A DNA stretch of 64,000 nt from Sphaerochaetaceae bacterium (GTDB lineage: Bacteria > Spirochaetota > Spirochaetia > Sphaerochaetales > Sphaerochaetaceae): NCBI GenBank assembly GCA_024405015.1, contig JAKSPE010000003.1:1-64000 (forward strand). The letters are read 5' to 3'. Shown here piece after piece: positions 1 through 6,539 of the stretch; position 1 is the stretch's first letter, and every line of letters starts with the position of its first letter. The position numbers and the translations under genes were made by a program. The notes beneath the pieces were generated by a model. It was not told where the DNA came from, did not search any database, and saw only the letters and a program-made list of their open reading frames with translations.

Positions 1-43
1 CCGTCGACAACAGAATAACATCAACTCCATGAGCTGTGGTCAT
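1..43 (-). other. possible 5' end of a leftward gene, not resolved
   Basis: A minus-strand frame opens with ATG at 43 and reads MTTAHGVDVILLST before it leaves the window. The GVDVILLST stretch loosely recalls molybdopterin-binding domains, which would suit the moa genes next door, but 14 residues are too few to judge. There is no well-spaced ribosome binding site, and the same frame is already open upstream of this ATG back to about position 134. It may equally be chance. Confidence 0.12.
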
Positions 44-79
44 CCTACTTTTTTTCAACAGTGGTTCTTTACACCAAGT

Positions 80-104
80 CCGATAGGTTATCGGAAAATA
101 TAAT
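80..104 (+). promoter_or_regulatory. palindrome and -10 box before moaA
   Basis: A perfect inverted repeat, CCGATA-GGT-TATCGG (80-94), lies just upstream of a consensus TATAAT at 99-104. No good -35 box sits 17 nt upstream, and the palindrome occupies most of the spacer region. It is a candidate operator for the molybdenum-cofactor operon. The regulator is unknown, and no canonical Moco riboswitch was recognised. Confidence 0.35.
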
Positions 105-152
105 GGAAAGTCTTTGATAGATAGGCTATTCTTCTAAAATAGGAAACCTGGT

Positions 153-1109
153 ATGAAAGACATTCTTGGCCGTGAGATAGATTATCTGAGACTCTCCATA
201 ACTGACCTGTGCAATCTGCGCTGTCGGTATTGCATGCCGGAAAGCGGCATCTGCAAGAAGTCTCATGATCAGATGCTGTCCCAGGAGGAGATGGTGTTTG
301 CGGTCAAAGCCTGTGCATCGCTTGGAATCAAGAAGGTGCGTCTTACAGGAGGTGAGCCGTTAGTCAAAGGAAACATCCTTTCCATCTGTGAATCGGTAAA
401 GTCTGTCGATGGCATTGAGACTTTATGTATGACGACAAATGGCATACTGCTTAAGAACATGGCTCATGATCTCAAACATTCAGGTGTCGATGCCTTGAAC
501 ATCAGTTTGGATACTCTGAATGCCGATAAGTTCCAGTACATGACTCGAGGTGGAAACCTTTCCGATGTGCTGTCAGGACTGGATGCTGCGCTTTCTTCTG
601 GTTTTAACAAGGTCAAGATCAATGCTGTTCTCTATGGCGGTTTCAATGATGATGAGATTGCCGACCTTGCAGGTCTTACCATGAAGTATCCGGTTGATGT
701 CCGTTTCATTGAGCTTATGCCGATGGACAGTTCCTTAGGCTATGACAGAAAGGCTTTCATTTCCTGTGAAACCGTTCTTGAGAAGCTGAAGGATTTTGGT
801 CTTTCCAAGGTTGGAATGGATGGTGTTTCCAGAACATATCGCCTTTCTGGTGCACAGGCCAACATCGGGCTCATCAGCCCTCTAAGTTTGAGTTTCTGCC
901 AGAGTTGTAATCGTATCCGAATCACTGCAGACGGAAAGGTGAAGCCGTGTCTTCATTCTGGAGAGGAACTTTCGATAAAGGGCCTTGATTATGATGGCAT
1001 GAAAGCCGTGATTGAAAAGGCAATATTGGCAAAGCCTGCTTGCCATAAGAACCTGTCATTTGACGAAGCAAGTGACGCAGGAAGAACCATGAACAGGATT
1101 GGAGGCTGA
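153..1109 (+). CDS. moaA: GTP 3',8-cyclase MoaA
   Basis: MoaA is a radical SAM enzyme that carries out the first step of molybdopterin synthesis, turning GTP into 3',8-cyclo-GTP. At 318 residues it has normal family length. The N-terminal radical SAM motif CNLRCRYC (about residues 20-27) is followed by the SAM-binding LTGGEPL. The C-terminal second-cluster motif CQSCNRIRI plus a third Cys 14 residues on is complete, and the protein ends in the conserved Gly-Gly tail that acts at the active site. An AGGAAA ribosome site precedes the ATG. It is the first gene of a four-gene operon, and its last codons supply the ribosome site of moaC. Confidence 0.97.
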   Translation: MKDILGREIDYLRLSITDLCNLRCRYCMPESGICKKSHDQMLSQEEMVFAVKACASLGIKKVRLTGGEPLVKGNILSICESVKSVDGIETLCMTTNGILLKNMAHDLKHSGVDALNISLDTLNADKFQYMTRGGNLSDVLSGLDAALSSGFNKVKINAVLYGGFNDDEIADLAGLTMKYPVDVRFIELMPMDSSLGYDRKAFISCETVLEKLKDFGLSKVGMDGVSRTYRLSGAQANIGLISPLSLSFCQSCNRIRITADGKVKPCLHSGEELSIKGLDYDGMKAVIEKAILAKPACHKNLSFDEASDAGRTMNRIGG

Positions 1110-1110
1110 T

Positions 1111-1593
1111 ATGGACTTTACACATTTCAACAATGAGGGAAGAGCCAAGATGGTTGATGTTGGAGAAAAGGACGTCAGCAGACGTACGGCCGTTGCATGC
1201 GCCAAAGTTTTCGTCAACAAGAACACCTTCGATCTGATTCGCAGCGGTGGCATGAAGAAGGGTGATGTTCTGACGGTTGCCCAGATTGCCGGAATCATGG
1301 GAGCCAAAAGGACCTCCGACCTCATTCCGATGTGTCACCCTATTGTCGTGGATGGTATAGACCTGAGCCTTTCTCTGAACGAGGAGCAGCTTTGCATCGA
1401 TATCCTTGCTACCGTCTCCTGTGATGGTCGCACCGGTGTTGAGATGGAGGCATTGACCGCAGCGTCTACAGCTGCCTTGACCGTTTATGATATGTGCAAG
1501 GCGGTTCAGCGTGATATCAGAATCGAGAACATCCATCTTGTGTCAAAGACCGGTGGAATCCATGGGGACTATCGATTCGAGGAGGAACACTGA
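1111..1593 (+). CDS. moaC: cyclic pyranopterin monophosphate synthase MoaC
   Basis: MoaC converts the MoaA product into cyclic pyranopterin monophosphate, the second step of molybdopterin synthesis. The 160-residue protein shows the family signatures KMVDVGEK, GAKRTSDLIPMCHP, a GVEMEAL stretch and the C-terminal KTGGIHGDY. I chose the ATG at 1111 because GGAGG lies five bases upstream. A TTG twelve bases earlier is in frame but has no ribosome site. The gene follows moaA by one base and overlaps the next start in TGATG, so translation is probably coupled. No moaB, moaD or moaE was seen in the window. Confidence 0.97.
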   Translation: MDFTHFNNEGRAKMVDVGEKDVSRRTAVACAKVFVNKNTFDLIRSGGMKKGDVLTVAQIAGIMGAKRTSDLIPMCHPIVVDGIDLSLSLNEEQLCIDILATVSCDGRTGVEMEALTAASTAALTVYDMCKAVQRDIRIENIHLVSKTGGIHGDYRFEEEH

Positions 1594-2036
1594 TGGGTCA
1601 GAAGGGTATTGTCAAAGCCGTTTGCATAAGCGAGAAAAAAGGTGAGGTCAAACATCCGATTGATGTTGCCAATCTCATTGAGGACTTTGGTATCGAAGGC
1701 GATGCCCATGCCGGGAAATGGCATAGACAGGTGAGCCTTCTGGGAACGGAGAGTGTGGGAAAAGCTCAGGCAAAGATTCCATTTGAGCTCAAGGCTGGAG
1801 ATTTCGCTGAGAATATTCTCATGACTGGCATCTGCCTGTATGAACTTCCTATCGGTACCAAGATGAAAATCGGAAGTGCACTCTGTGAAGTGACGCAGAT
1901 CGGTAAGGAATGCCATCAGGGTTGCGCCATCCGAAAGCTGACAGGCGATTGCGTGATGCCAAGAGAAGGAATCTTCGTCAAGGTTCTTCAGGGTGGTCAG
2001 GCAAAGGCTGGTGATGGAGTTGAGATTTTAGAATAA
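1593..2036 (+). CDS. MOSC domain protein in the Moco operon
   Basis: A small stand-alone MOSC domain (147 residues), the fold found at the C terminus of Moco sulfurase. Stand-alone forms in anaerobes often sit in moa operons and are thought to handle sulfur or the cofactor itself. Visible family features are GIEGDAHAGKWHRQVSLL near residue 33, the Cys-bearing GKECHQGCAIRKLTGDCVMP (the putative sulfur-carrying Cys is in this region) and REGIF. The start overlaps the moaC stop (TGATG). Exact substrate and partner cannot be read from the sequence. Confidence 0.88.
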   Translation: MGQKGIVKAVCISEKKGEVKHPIDVANLIEDFGIEGDAHAGKWHRQVSLLGTESVGKAQAKIPFELKAGDFAENILMTGICLYELPIGTKMKIGSALCEVTQIGKECHQGCAIRKLTGDCVMPREGIFVKVLQGGQAKAGDGVEILE

Positions 2037-2048
2037 GGGATGAATCAT

Positions 2049-2642
2049 ATGCATGTATCAAATCTGACAAGAGAGCAGGCTTTTGAACTGCTTCGCAAAT
2101 ACAACAAGGATGCTTTTCACATCCAGCACGCACTGACCGTTGAGGGTGTCATGCGTTGGTATGCCAATGAGCTTGGCTATGGAGAAGAGCAGGAATACTG
2201 GGGACAGGTAGGTCTTCTTCACGATATCGATTTTGAGAATTGGCCAGAGGAACACTGCAAGAAGGCACCGGAGCTTTTAGTTCCTGGCGGAGTAGGAGAG
2301 GACATGGTTCACGCAATCTGCTCACATGGCTATGGTATCTGCTGTGACGTTGAACCGGTTGAAGAAATGGAAAAGGTTCTTTTCGCTTGTGATGAGCTTA
2401 CCGGTCTCATCTGGTCTGCATCACTCATGCGCCCAAGCAAAAGCGTCATGGATATGGAAGTCAAAAGCGTCAAAAAGAAGTTCAAGGACAAGAAGTTCGC
2501 AGCCGGTTGCTCCAGAGAGTACATCACACTCGGTGCTGAGAGACTTGGCTGGGAGCTTGAGAAACTGATGCAGATGACAATCGATGGCATGAAGTCCTGC
2601 GAAAAGGACGTCTACGATTTCATGGCATCCTACAAGGCATGA
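2049..2642 (+). CDS. HD domain phosphohydrolase
   Basis: A member of the HDIG/HD family of metal-dependent phosphohydrolases, about 197 residues. The expected ligands are visible as FHIQHAL, the HD pair in GLLHDIDFENWP, a downstream HAICSHGYG and the Asp of FACDELTGLIWS. Close relatives are annotated only as HD family hydrolases, so the substrate is unknown. GGGA eight bases upstream favours the ATG at 2049 over another in-frame ATG at 2040, which would have the ribosome site directly abutting it. It is the last gene of the moa operon and is followed by a terminator. Confidence 0.88.
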   Translation: MHVSNLTREQAFELLRKYNKDAFHIQHALTVEGVMRWYANELGYGEEQEYWGQVGLLHDIDFENWPEEHCKKAPELLVPGGVGEDMVHAICSHGYGICCDVEPVEEMEKVLFACDELTGLIWSASLMRPSKSVMDMEVKSVKKKFKDKKFAAGCSREYITLGAERLGWELEKLMQMTIDGMKSCEKDVYDFMASYKA

Positions 2643-2670
2643 AAGAAAAGGATGATCCTTTTTGAGAATC

Positions 2671-2708
2671 CAAGCCGTTGCACATATTGTGTGAAGGCTT
2701 TTCTTTTT
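2671..2708 (+). terminator. Rho-independent terminator of the moa operon
   Basis: AAGCC pairs with GGCTT, with an inner TTGCACA/TGTGTGAA stem, and a T-rich run (TTTTCTTTTTT) follows. It lies 30 bases after the HD gene. The first copy of the interspersed repeat begins directly after the T-run. Confidence 0.75.
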
Positions 2709-2710
2709 TG

Positions 2711-2847
2711 CGATTGTGGGTCGGCGGTGAAATGCCTGTGCATTCTAGCGGACGGATGCGCCAGGTTGGCAGGATAGCCCAACCGAGGCGCATGTTCGCG
2801 TCCCAAAGGGAGCATGCATCAGGCCTTGCACGGCCTACACACATGAG
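2711..2847 (+). repeat. structured interspersed repeat, copy 1
   Basis: An approximately 137 bp element that begins CGATTGTGGG and ends CACATGAG. It recurs at 3800-3935 (about 93% identical by eye), 49707-49841, 50385-50528 and, truncated, near 55774. Its core folds into a long hairpin: ATGCGCC (2756-2762) pairs with GGCGCAT (2787-2793), with an inner GGTTGG/CCAACC stem around the conserved loop CAGGATAG. The 3' end abuts the stop codon of the nuclease gene. The repeat encodes no protein. Its function is unknown. Confidence 0.88.
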
Positions 2848-2848
2848 A

Positions 2849-3667
2849 CTAGCTGAGAATCTCTCTGATGATGGTCTGTATCATGTTCGTTGAGATTGTC
2901 GTTTCCTTGCTCTCAAACGTCACGATCAGATTCTTCCCAATGACAAAACCGGACTTCGCATACTGCTCAATCTTCCATAGGTTCCTTTTTCGGTATTTGT
3001 CATCGTCCATCTTTCCGAGATGTTCCCAGATGATGATCTGACCTGTACTTTTCTTTAGGATATAGAAATCCGGATAGATCACCTCCCCATCCTTTGTCTT
3101 GAATGCAGGCTCATAGTGATAGGGGATTCCTGCTTTGATGAGATTCTCTCCAATCAGAAGCTCTATCTTGGATCGGACATGTTCACCTCTACTGGTAACA
3201 AGCTCACAGTCAATAGGCATTGAGTTTGTGGAATACCTTCTGTTCTGCCACTGTTGGGCAAACTGATCCTCCACCGCATTCGGATACACATATGGCTTGA
3301 TTGCCTCAGGAAGCTGCTCATAGACATCATTGATGTCAGGGCATTTCGACAGAATCCTGATGCCTTCATCCAAAATGGCAATCTCCTTTCTTGCCGTAGA
3401 GACAAGCCTTTTCTCGTAGGTGTTTTGGGCAAGTCTCTTCAGAGTCTGTGTGTCTGACTTTGCGATATACTTCTCTGGGGTGCCATCGGAATGAACCCGA
3501 TAGAATTGGGGTGCTCTTTTTCCACATCGAACCCTTAGGGTATCAATGATGTGTGGTGTCTCTCTGTCATTGATACGATTTTCAATGGCAGCCTTCATTT
3601 CCTTGATGTTTTTGATAATGGTCAAAGTATTCACACAGGCTCTATACCAGGGAACTGTCAAAATCAT
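2849..3667 (-). CDS. PD-(D/E)XK-like nuclease family protein between inverted repeats
   Basis: A 272-residue protein. The C-terminal 120 residues look like a restriction-endonuclease fold: a Glu in VRSKIELLIGENL, then YHYEPAF, the Asp of IYPDFYIL, and IIWEHLGKMDD in place of the usual ExK. Later come a Tyr-Arg-Lys segment and GKNLIVTFES. I recognise this as a family of uncharacterised bacterial proteins with a predicted nuclease fold, and no substrate is known. The N-terminal half is basic and helical. Inverted copies of the repeat flank the gene and its stop codon touches copy 1, as in a mobile cassette. No strong ribosome site marks the start. An internal ATG at 3598 is possible. Confidence 0.72.
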   Translation of the reverse strand: MILTVPWYRACVNTLTIIKNIKEMKAAIENRINDRETPHIIDTLRVRCGKRAPQFYRVHSDGTPEKYIAKSDTQTLKRLAQNTYEKRLVSTARKEIAILDEGIRILSKCPDINDVYEQLPEAIKPYVYPNAVEDQFAQQWQNRRYSTNSMPIDCELVTSRGEHVRSKIELLIGENLIKAGIPYHYEPAFKTKDGEVIYPDFYILKKSTGQIIIWEHLGKMDDDKYRKRNLWKIEQYAKSGFVIGKNLIVTFESKETTISTNMIQTIIREILS

Positions 3668-3799
3668 TTTGGGAAATGGGCAAAATGATATGGTGATTCA
3701 ACAATTATTGATGTTTATTTTCTGAAATGTTGAAAAAGACAACAAAAAGAAGAGAAAAAAGAGTTTCTTGTTGAAATTGAATGAGACGATTGAATCTTG

Positions 3800-3935
3800 C
3801 TCATGTGTGTAGGCCGTGCAAGGCCTGATGCATGCTCCCAAAGGGACGCGAACATGCGCCTCGGTTTGGCTATTCTGCCACCTGGCGCATCTGTCCGCTA
3901 GAATGCACAGGCATTTCACCGCCAACCCACAATCG
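3800..3935 (-). repeat. structured interspersed repeat, copy 2
   Basis: Near-identical to copy 1 but on the opposite strand, so the CACATGAG ends of both copies face the nuclease gene. The hairpin core is kept (ATGCGCC/GGCGCAT), with an inner GGTGGC pairing with GCCAaACC. It sits just upstream of the nuclease gene and just past the terminator of the leftward yfcE operon. The rest of the 349-base gap (3668-4016) is A/T-rich DNA and that terminator. Confidence 0.88.
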
Positions 3936-3950
3936 CCCAATCATCAAATG

Positions 3951-3999
3951 AAAAAGGCTGCACTTGCAGTCAATTGACCACTATGCAGCCTTTGTTTGT
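3951..3999 (-). terminator. Rho-independent terminator of the OsmC-yfcE operon
   Basis: Read leftward, AAAGGCTGCA (complement of 3984-3993) pairs with TGCAGCCTTT (complement of 3953-3962) and runs into a T-rich stretch. It lies 18-66 bases beyond the yfcE stop. The GGCTG/CAGCC stem resembles three other terminators in this window. Confidence 0.75.
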
Positions 4000-4016
4000 T
4001 TTCTCGATTTGGAAAC

Positions 4017-4559
4017 TTAGTTGAATGTCTGATACACCTCTCCAGTTTCCAGGTTCTTCCACTCAAAATGACCATCCTCGAGAGTCATATAGCTATGCGG
4101 ATTTCCCGCTTTAGGAATGGATGTTGAGCCTGGATTCATGTATGTGTAGGTCTCGTGCTCGATGCAGGCTGGGATGTGGGTGTGCCCGTGCAGAAGGATA
4201 TCGCCATCTTTAAGAGGCGGAACATTGTCCTGATTGAACTTATGCCCATGTGTAACAAAGACCATTCTGTCTCCTACTGGAAGGAGTGCATATTCCGCTA
4301 GAACCGGGAACTGCAGGACCATCTGATCGACTTCTGCTTCACAGTTGCCACGAACAGCCATGATGAGATTCTTTTTCTCGTTAAGCATCGCAATGACAGA
4401 TTTTGGGTTGTAGTCCCTTGGAAGGTCGTTTCTAGGACCATGATAGAGCAGGTCTCCCAGAAGGATGATCCTGTCTGCCTTCTCCGATTCGAAGACCTTC
4501 ATCAGAAGGTCACAGTAATAGGCCGATCCGTGGATGTCCGAAGCAATTAGAAATTTCAT
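4017..4559 (-). CDS. yfcE: YfcE/MJ0936 family phosphodiesterase
   Basis: A small calcineurin-like metallophosphoesterase (180 residues) of the YfcE family, manganese-dependent phosphodiesterases with broad activity in vitro. All metal-binding motifs are present in order: DIHG near residue 8, GDLLYHGPRND with the YfcE-specific insertion, GNCEAEVD, the HGH of VTHGHKFNQ and HGHTHIP. Its ATG overlaps the stop of the upstream OsmC-like gene in ATGA, so the two are co-transcribed. A terminator follows. Confidence 0.94.
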   Translation of the reverse strand: MKFLIASDIHGSAYYCDLLMKVFESEKADRIILLGDLLYHGPRNDLPRDYNPKSVIAMLNEKKNLIMAVRGNCEAEVDQMVLQFPVLAEYALLPVGDRMVFVTHGHKFNQDNVPPLKDGDILLHGHTHIPACIEHETYTYMNPGSTSIPKAGNPHSYMTLEDGHFEWKNLETGEVYQTFN

Positions 4560-4942
4560 GCGAACTCCACATCAACGGTGATCTTTGCCACCTGGTTCAG
4601 GGTGTAGTAGATGGAGCATGTCTCACAGGTCCTGTCGATTGCCTGTGCAAAGGCCTCCCGATTCTCCACGCCAAAGGCGGTGATCCTCATGGTGCAATTG
4701 TCCATAGTTGTCGGAATCTGCTCACGTTTGGTGCATTTGACCTGGAACTCCAGCTTCTCATAGCTGACTTCTTTTTTTGTGGCGATGTCTCGGAATGTGT
4801 AGTAGAAACAGCCGGAGAGGGCGCCCAACAGATACTGGTATGGGTTTGAGTTCTCGGAGATGATGTGCTGGGCCTTGTCCCATGTGGTGAACGATCCACC
4901 ATCGTTACAATACTGTGCTTTGATTTCGTTGTGTTTAGCCAT
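4556..4942 (-). CDS. OsmC/Ohr family protein
   Basis: An OsmC-fold protein of about 128 residues. Family members reduce organic hydroperoxides using two cysteines. One Cys lies in GALSGCFYYTFRD and a CETCSIYYT segment carries the distal pair, as expected. An in-frame ATG at 5062 would add an unlikely 40-residue leader rich in His, so I prefer the ATG at 4942, although its ribosome site is weak. It overlaps yfcE by four bases. The actual substrate cannot be told from sequence. Confidence 0.82.
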   Translation of the reverse strand: MAKHNEIKAQYCNDGGSFTTWDKAQHIISENSNPYQYLLGALSGCFYYTFRDIATKKEVSYEKLEFQVKCTKREQIPTTMDNCTMRITAFGVENREAFAQAIDRTCETCSIYYTLNQVAKITVDVEFA

Positions 4943-5147
4943 GTCTTCATAATGGTGCAAATGGTGCATCGTTTCAACTGAAAATTGAGAAATGCAACGT
5001 TTTGTTGCAATTTGAAACAAAATGGACGAGTAAAGGAATCCAGTATGATTGACACTTTGCATGAATATGTAATTTTATATCTATACTCGCACCTTTATAC
5101 AGGAACTTAGGCTAGGTGCTCTGAATTTTCCCATAAGGAGGGACAGC

Positions 5148-6539
5148 ATGAGAAAAATTACCGTTTCAGATTACACACTGAGAAAGCTTAGTGACAATGG
5201 GGCTTCCCAGCTCCTTTTCAGAGAGAAACTAGCCATCGCCCTATGCATTGACAGATATGGAGCAGACGTGATTGAACTTCCTGCAGTCAAGAATCCTAAG
5301 GAAGACCAGATCATCTACAAGACAATCTCCGAATCCGTCAAGAATGCCGCAATCGCAATCCCAGTTGGCATGACTGCTGAATCCGTCAAGATCGCTGCCG
5401 AATGTGTAAAGAGTGCAGTTCATCCTGTTCTCCAGGTTTCCGTTCCTGTATCAACCGTACAGATGGAATATTTGTATAGAATGAAGGGCCCGAAGATGCT
5501 CGACAAGATCACCGAGCTCTGTATGGCCGCCCGTGCACTTTGTGAGAACGTTGAGTTCAACGCCATTGATGCAACAAGATGTGAGCTTTCATTCCTCATC
5601 CAGGCCGCACAGACAGCAAAGGCTGCCGGTGCAACATCCGTTTCCATCTGCGATGATGCCGGTGTCATGATGCCGGAGGAATTTGCACAGATCGTTGATG
5701 CTCTCAAGAGAGCTGTTGACATGCCTGTCATCGCATGTGTCTCTGATAGCATCTCACTTGGTGCAGCGAATGCCCTTGCCGCCATCAAGGCTGGATCTGA
5801 TGGAATCAAGGCTTCCGTCACAGGAAAGGATTGCCTGAGCCTGGACAGCTTCGCAGATGTCCTTAAAGTGAAGGCTGACCAGCTTGGTATCACAACCGGT
5901 CTCAAGTTCACAGAAATCCATTCCGATATTGATTCCATGCTCAAGAAGATCAACAAGACCAAGGAAGAGGAGGACATCACTCTTGGCGGTTCTGTCATCT
6001 TCCTGGACAAGGAAAGCACCATCGAGCAGGTCTCTGATGCTGTTCGCAGCCTTGGCTATGATCTTTCAGAGGATGACAACAGCAAGGTCTATGAGGCACT
6101 CATGAGACTTTGTGAGAAAAAGAGCTCAATCGGCAGCAAGGAGCTTGAGGCTATCGTCGCTTCCTCTGCCATGCAGGTTCCAGCAACCTATACTCTGGAC
6201 AGCTTTGTCATCACCATCAGCAACCTGTCCAACTCTGTTGCAAACATCAACCTTTCCAAGGACGATGCAACCCTTCAGGGTGTTGCCGTTGGAGATGGTC
6301 CTATCGATGCTGCTTTCAAGGCCATTGAGCAGTGCATCGGTTTCCACTATGAACTGGATGAGTTCCAGATTCAGGCCGTTACGGAAGGAAAGGAAGCTCT
6401 CGGTTCCGCTCTCGTCAGACTCAGAAGCAATGGTAAGCTCTATTCCGGCAACGGTCTTTCCACAGACATCGTCGGTGCATCTATCAGAGCTTACGTCAAC
6501 GCCCTGAACAAGATCGTCTATGAGGAGAATCAGAGATGA
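5148..6539 (+). CDS. LeuA-like protein with lost catalytic site and intact regulatory domain
   Basis: This 463-residue protein aligns end to end with 2-isopropylmalate synthase: a TIM barrel (about 1-260), linker domains, and a C-terminal LeuA dimer/allosteric domain (about 345-460) with DGPIDAAFKAI and a GNGLSTDIV segment. The active site is gone. The usual DTTLRDGEQ is DYTLRKLSD, the metal-binding HTHDDLG is SDSISLG (both His replaced, about residues 199 and 201), and the NGIGERAGN loop is absent. I infer a non-catalytic protein that may sense Leu or Ile. AAGGAGGG precedes the ATG. The next start overlaps its stop (ATGA), so it is made with an acyl-CoA ligase fusion. Confidence 0.85.
   Translation: MRKITVSDYTLRKLSDNGASQLLFREKLAIALCIDRYGADVIELPAVKNPKEDQIIYKTISESVKNAAIAIPVGMTAESVKIAAECVKSAVHPVLQVSVPVSTVQMEYLYRMKGPKMLDKITELCMAARALCENVEFNAIDATRCELSFLIQAAQTAKAAGATSVSICDDAGVMMPEEFAQIVDALKRAVDMPVIACVSDSISLGAANALAAIKAGSDGIKASVTGKDCLSLDSFADVLKVKADQLGITTGLKFTEIHSDIDSMLKKINKTKEEEDITLGGSVIFLDKESTIEQVSDAVRSLGYDLSEDDNSKVYEALMRLCEKKSSIGSKELEAIVASSAMQVPATYTLDSFVITISNLSNSVANINLSKDDATLQGVAVGDGPIDAAFKAIEQCIGFHYELDEFQIQAVTEGKEALGSALVRLRSNGKLYSGNGLSTDIVGASIRAYVNALNKIVYEENQR

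Noticed and set aside
1-152. Moco riboswitch before moaA
   Set aside because: The leader from the likely start to the ATG is about 40 bases, too short for that structure, and the conserved motifs are missing.
922-1536. Long minus-strand frames opposite moaA/moaC and many other genes
   Set aside because: They are shadows of well-supported genes on the other strand, with unnatural composition and no start signals.
2711-3935. Integron attC sites flanking a gene cassette
   Set aside because: The copies are inverted rather than in direct orientation, lack the RYYYAAC/GTTRRRY ends, and no integrase gene is present.
5148-6539. Functional 2-isopropylmalate, citramalate or homocitrate synthase
   Set aside because: The metal-binding His pair and the substrate loops are replaced, so catalysis of the usual type is unlikely despite full-length similarity.
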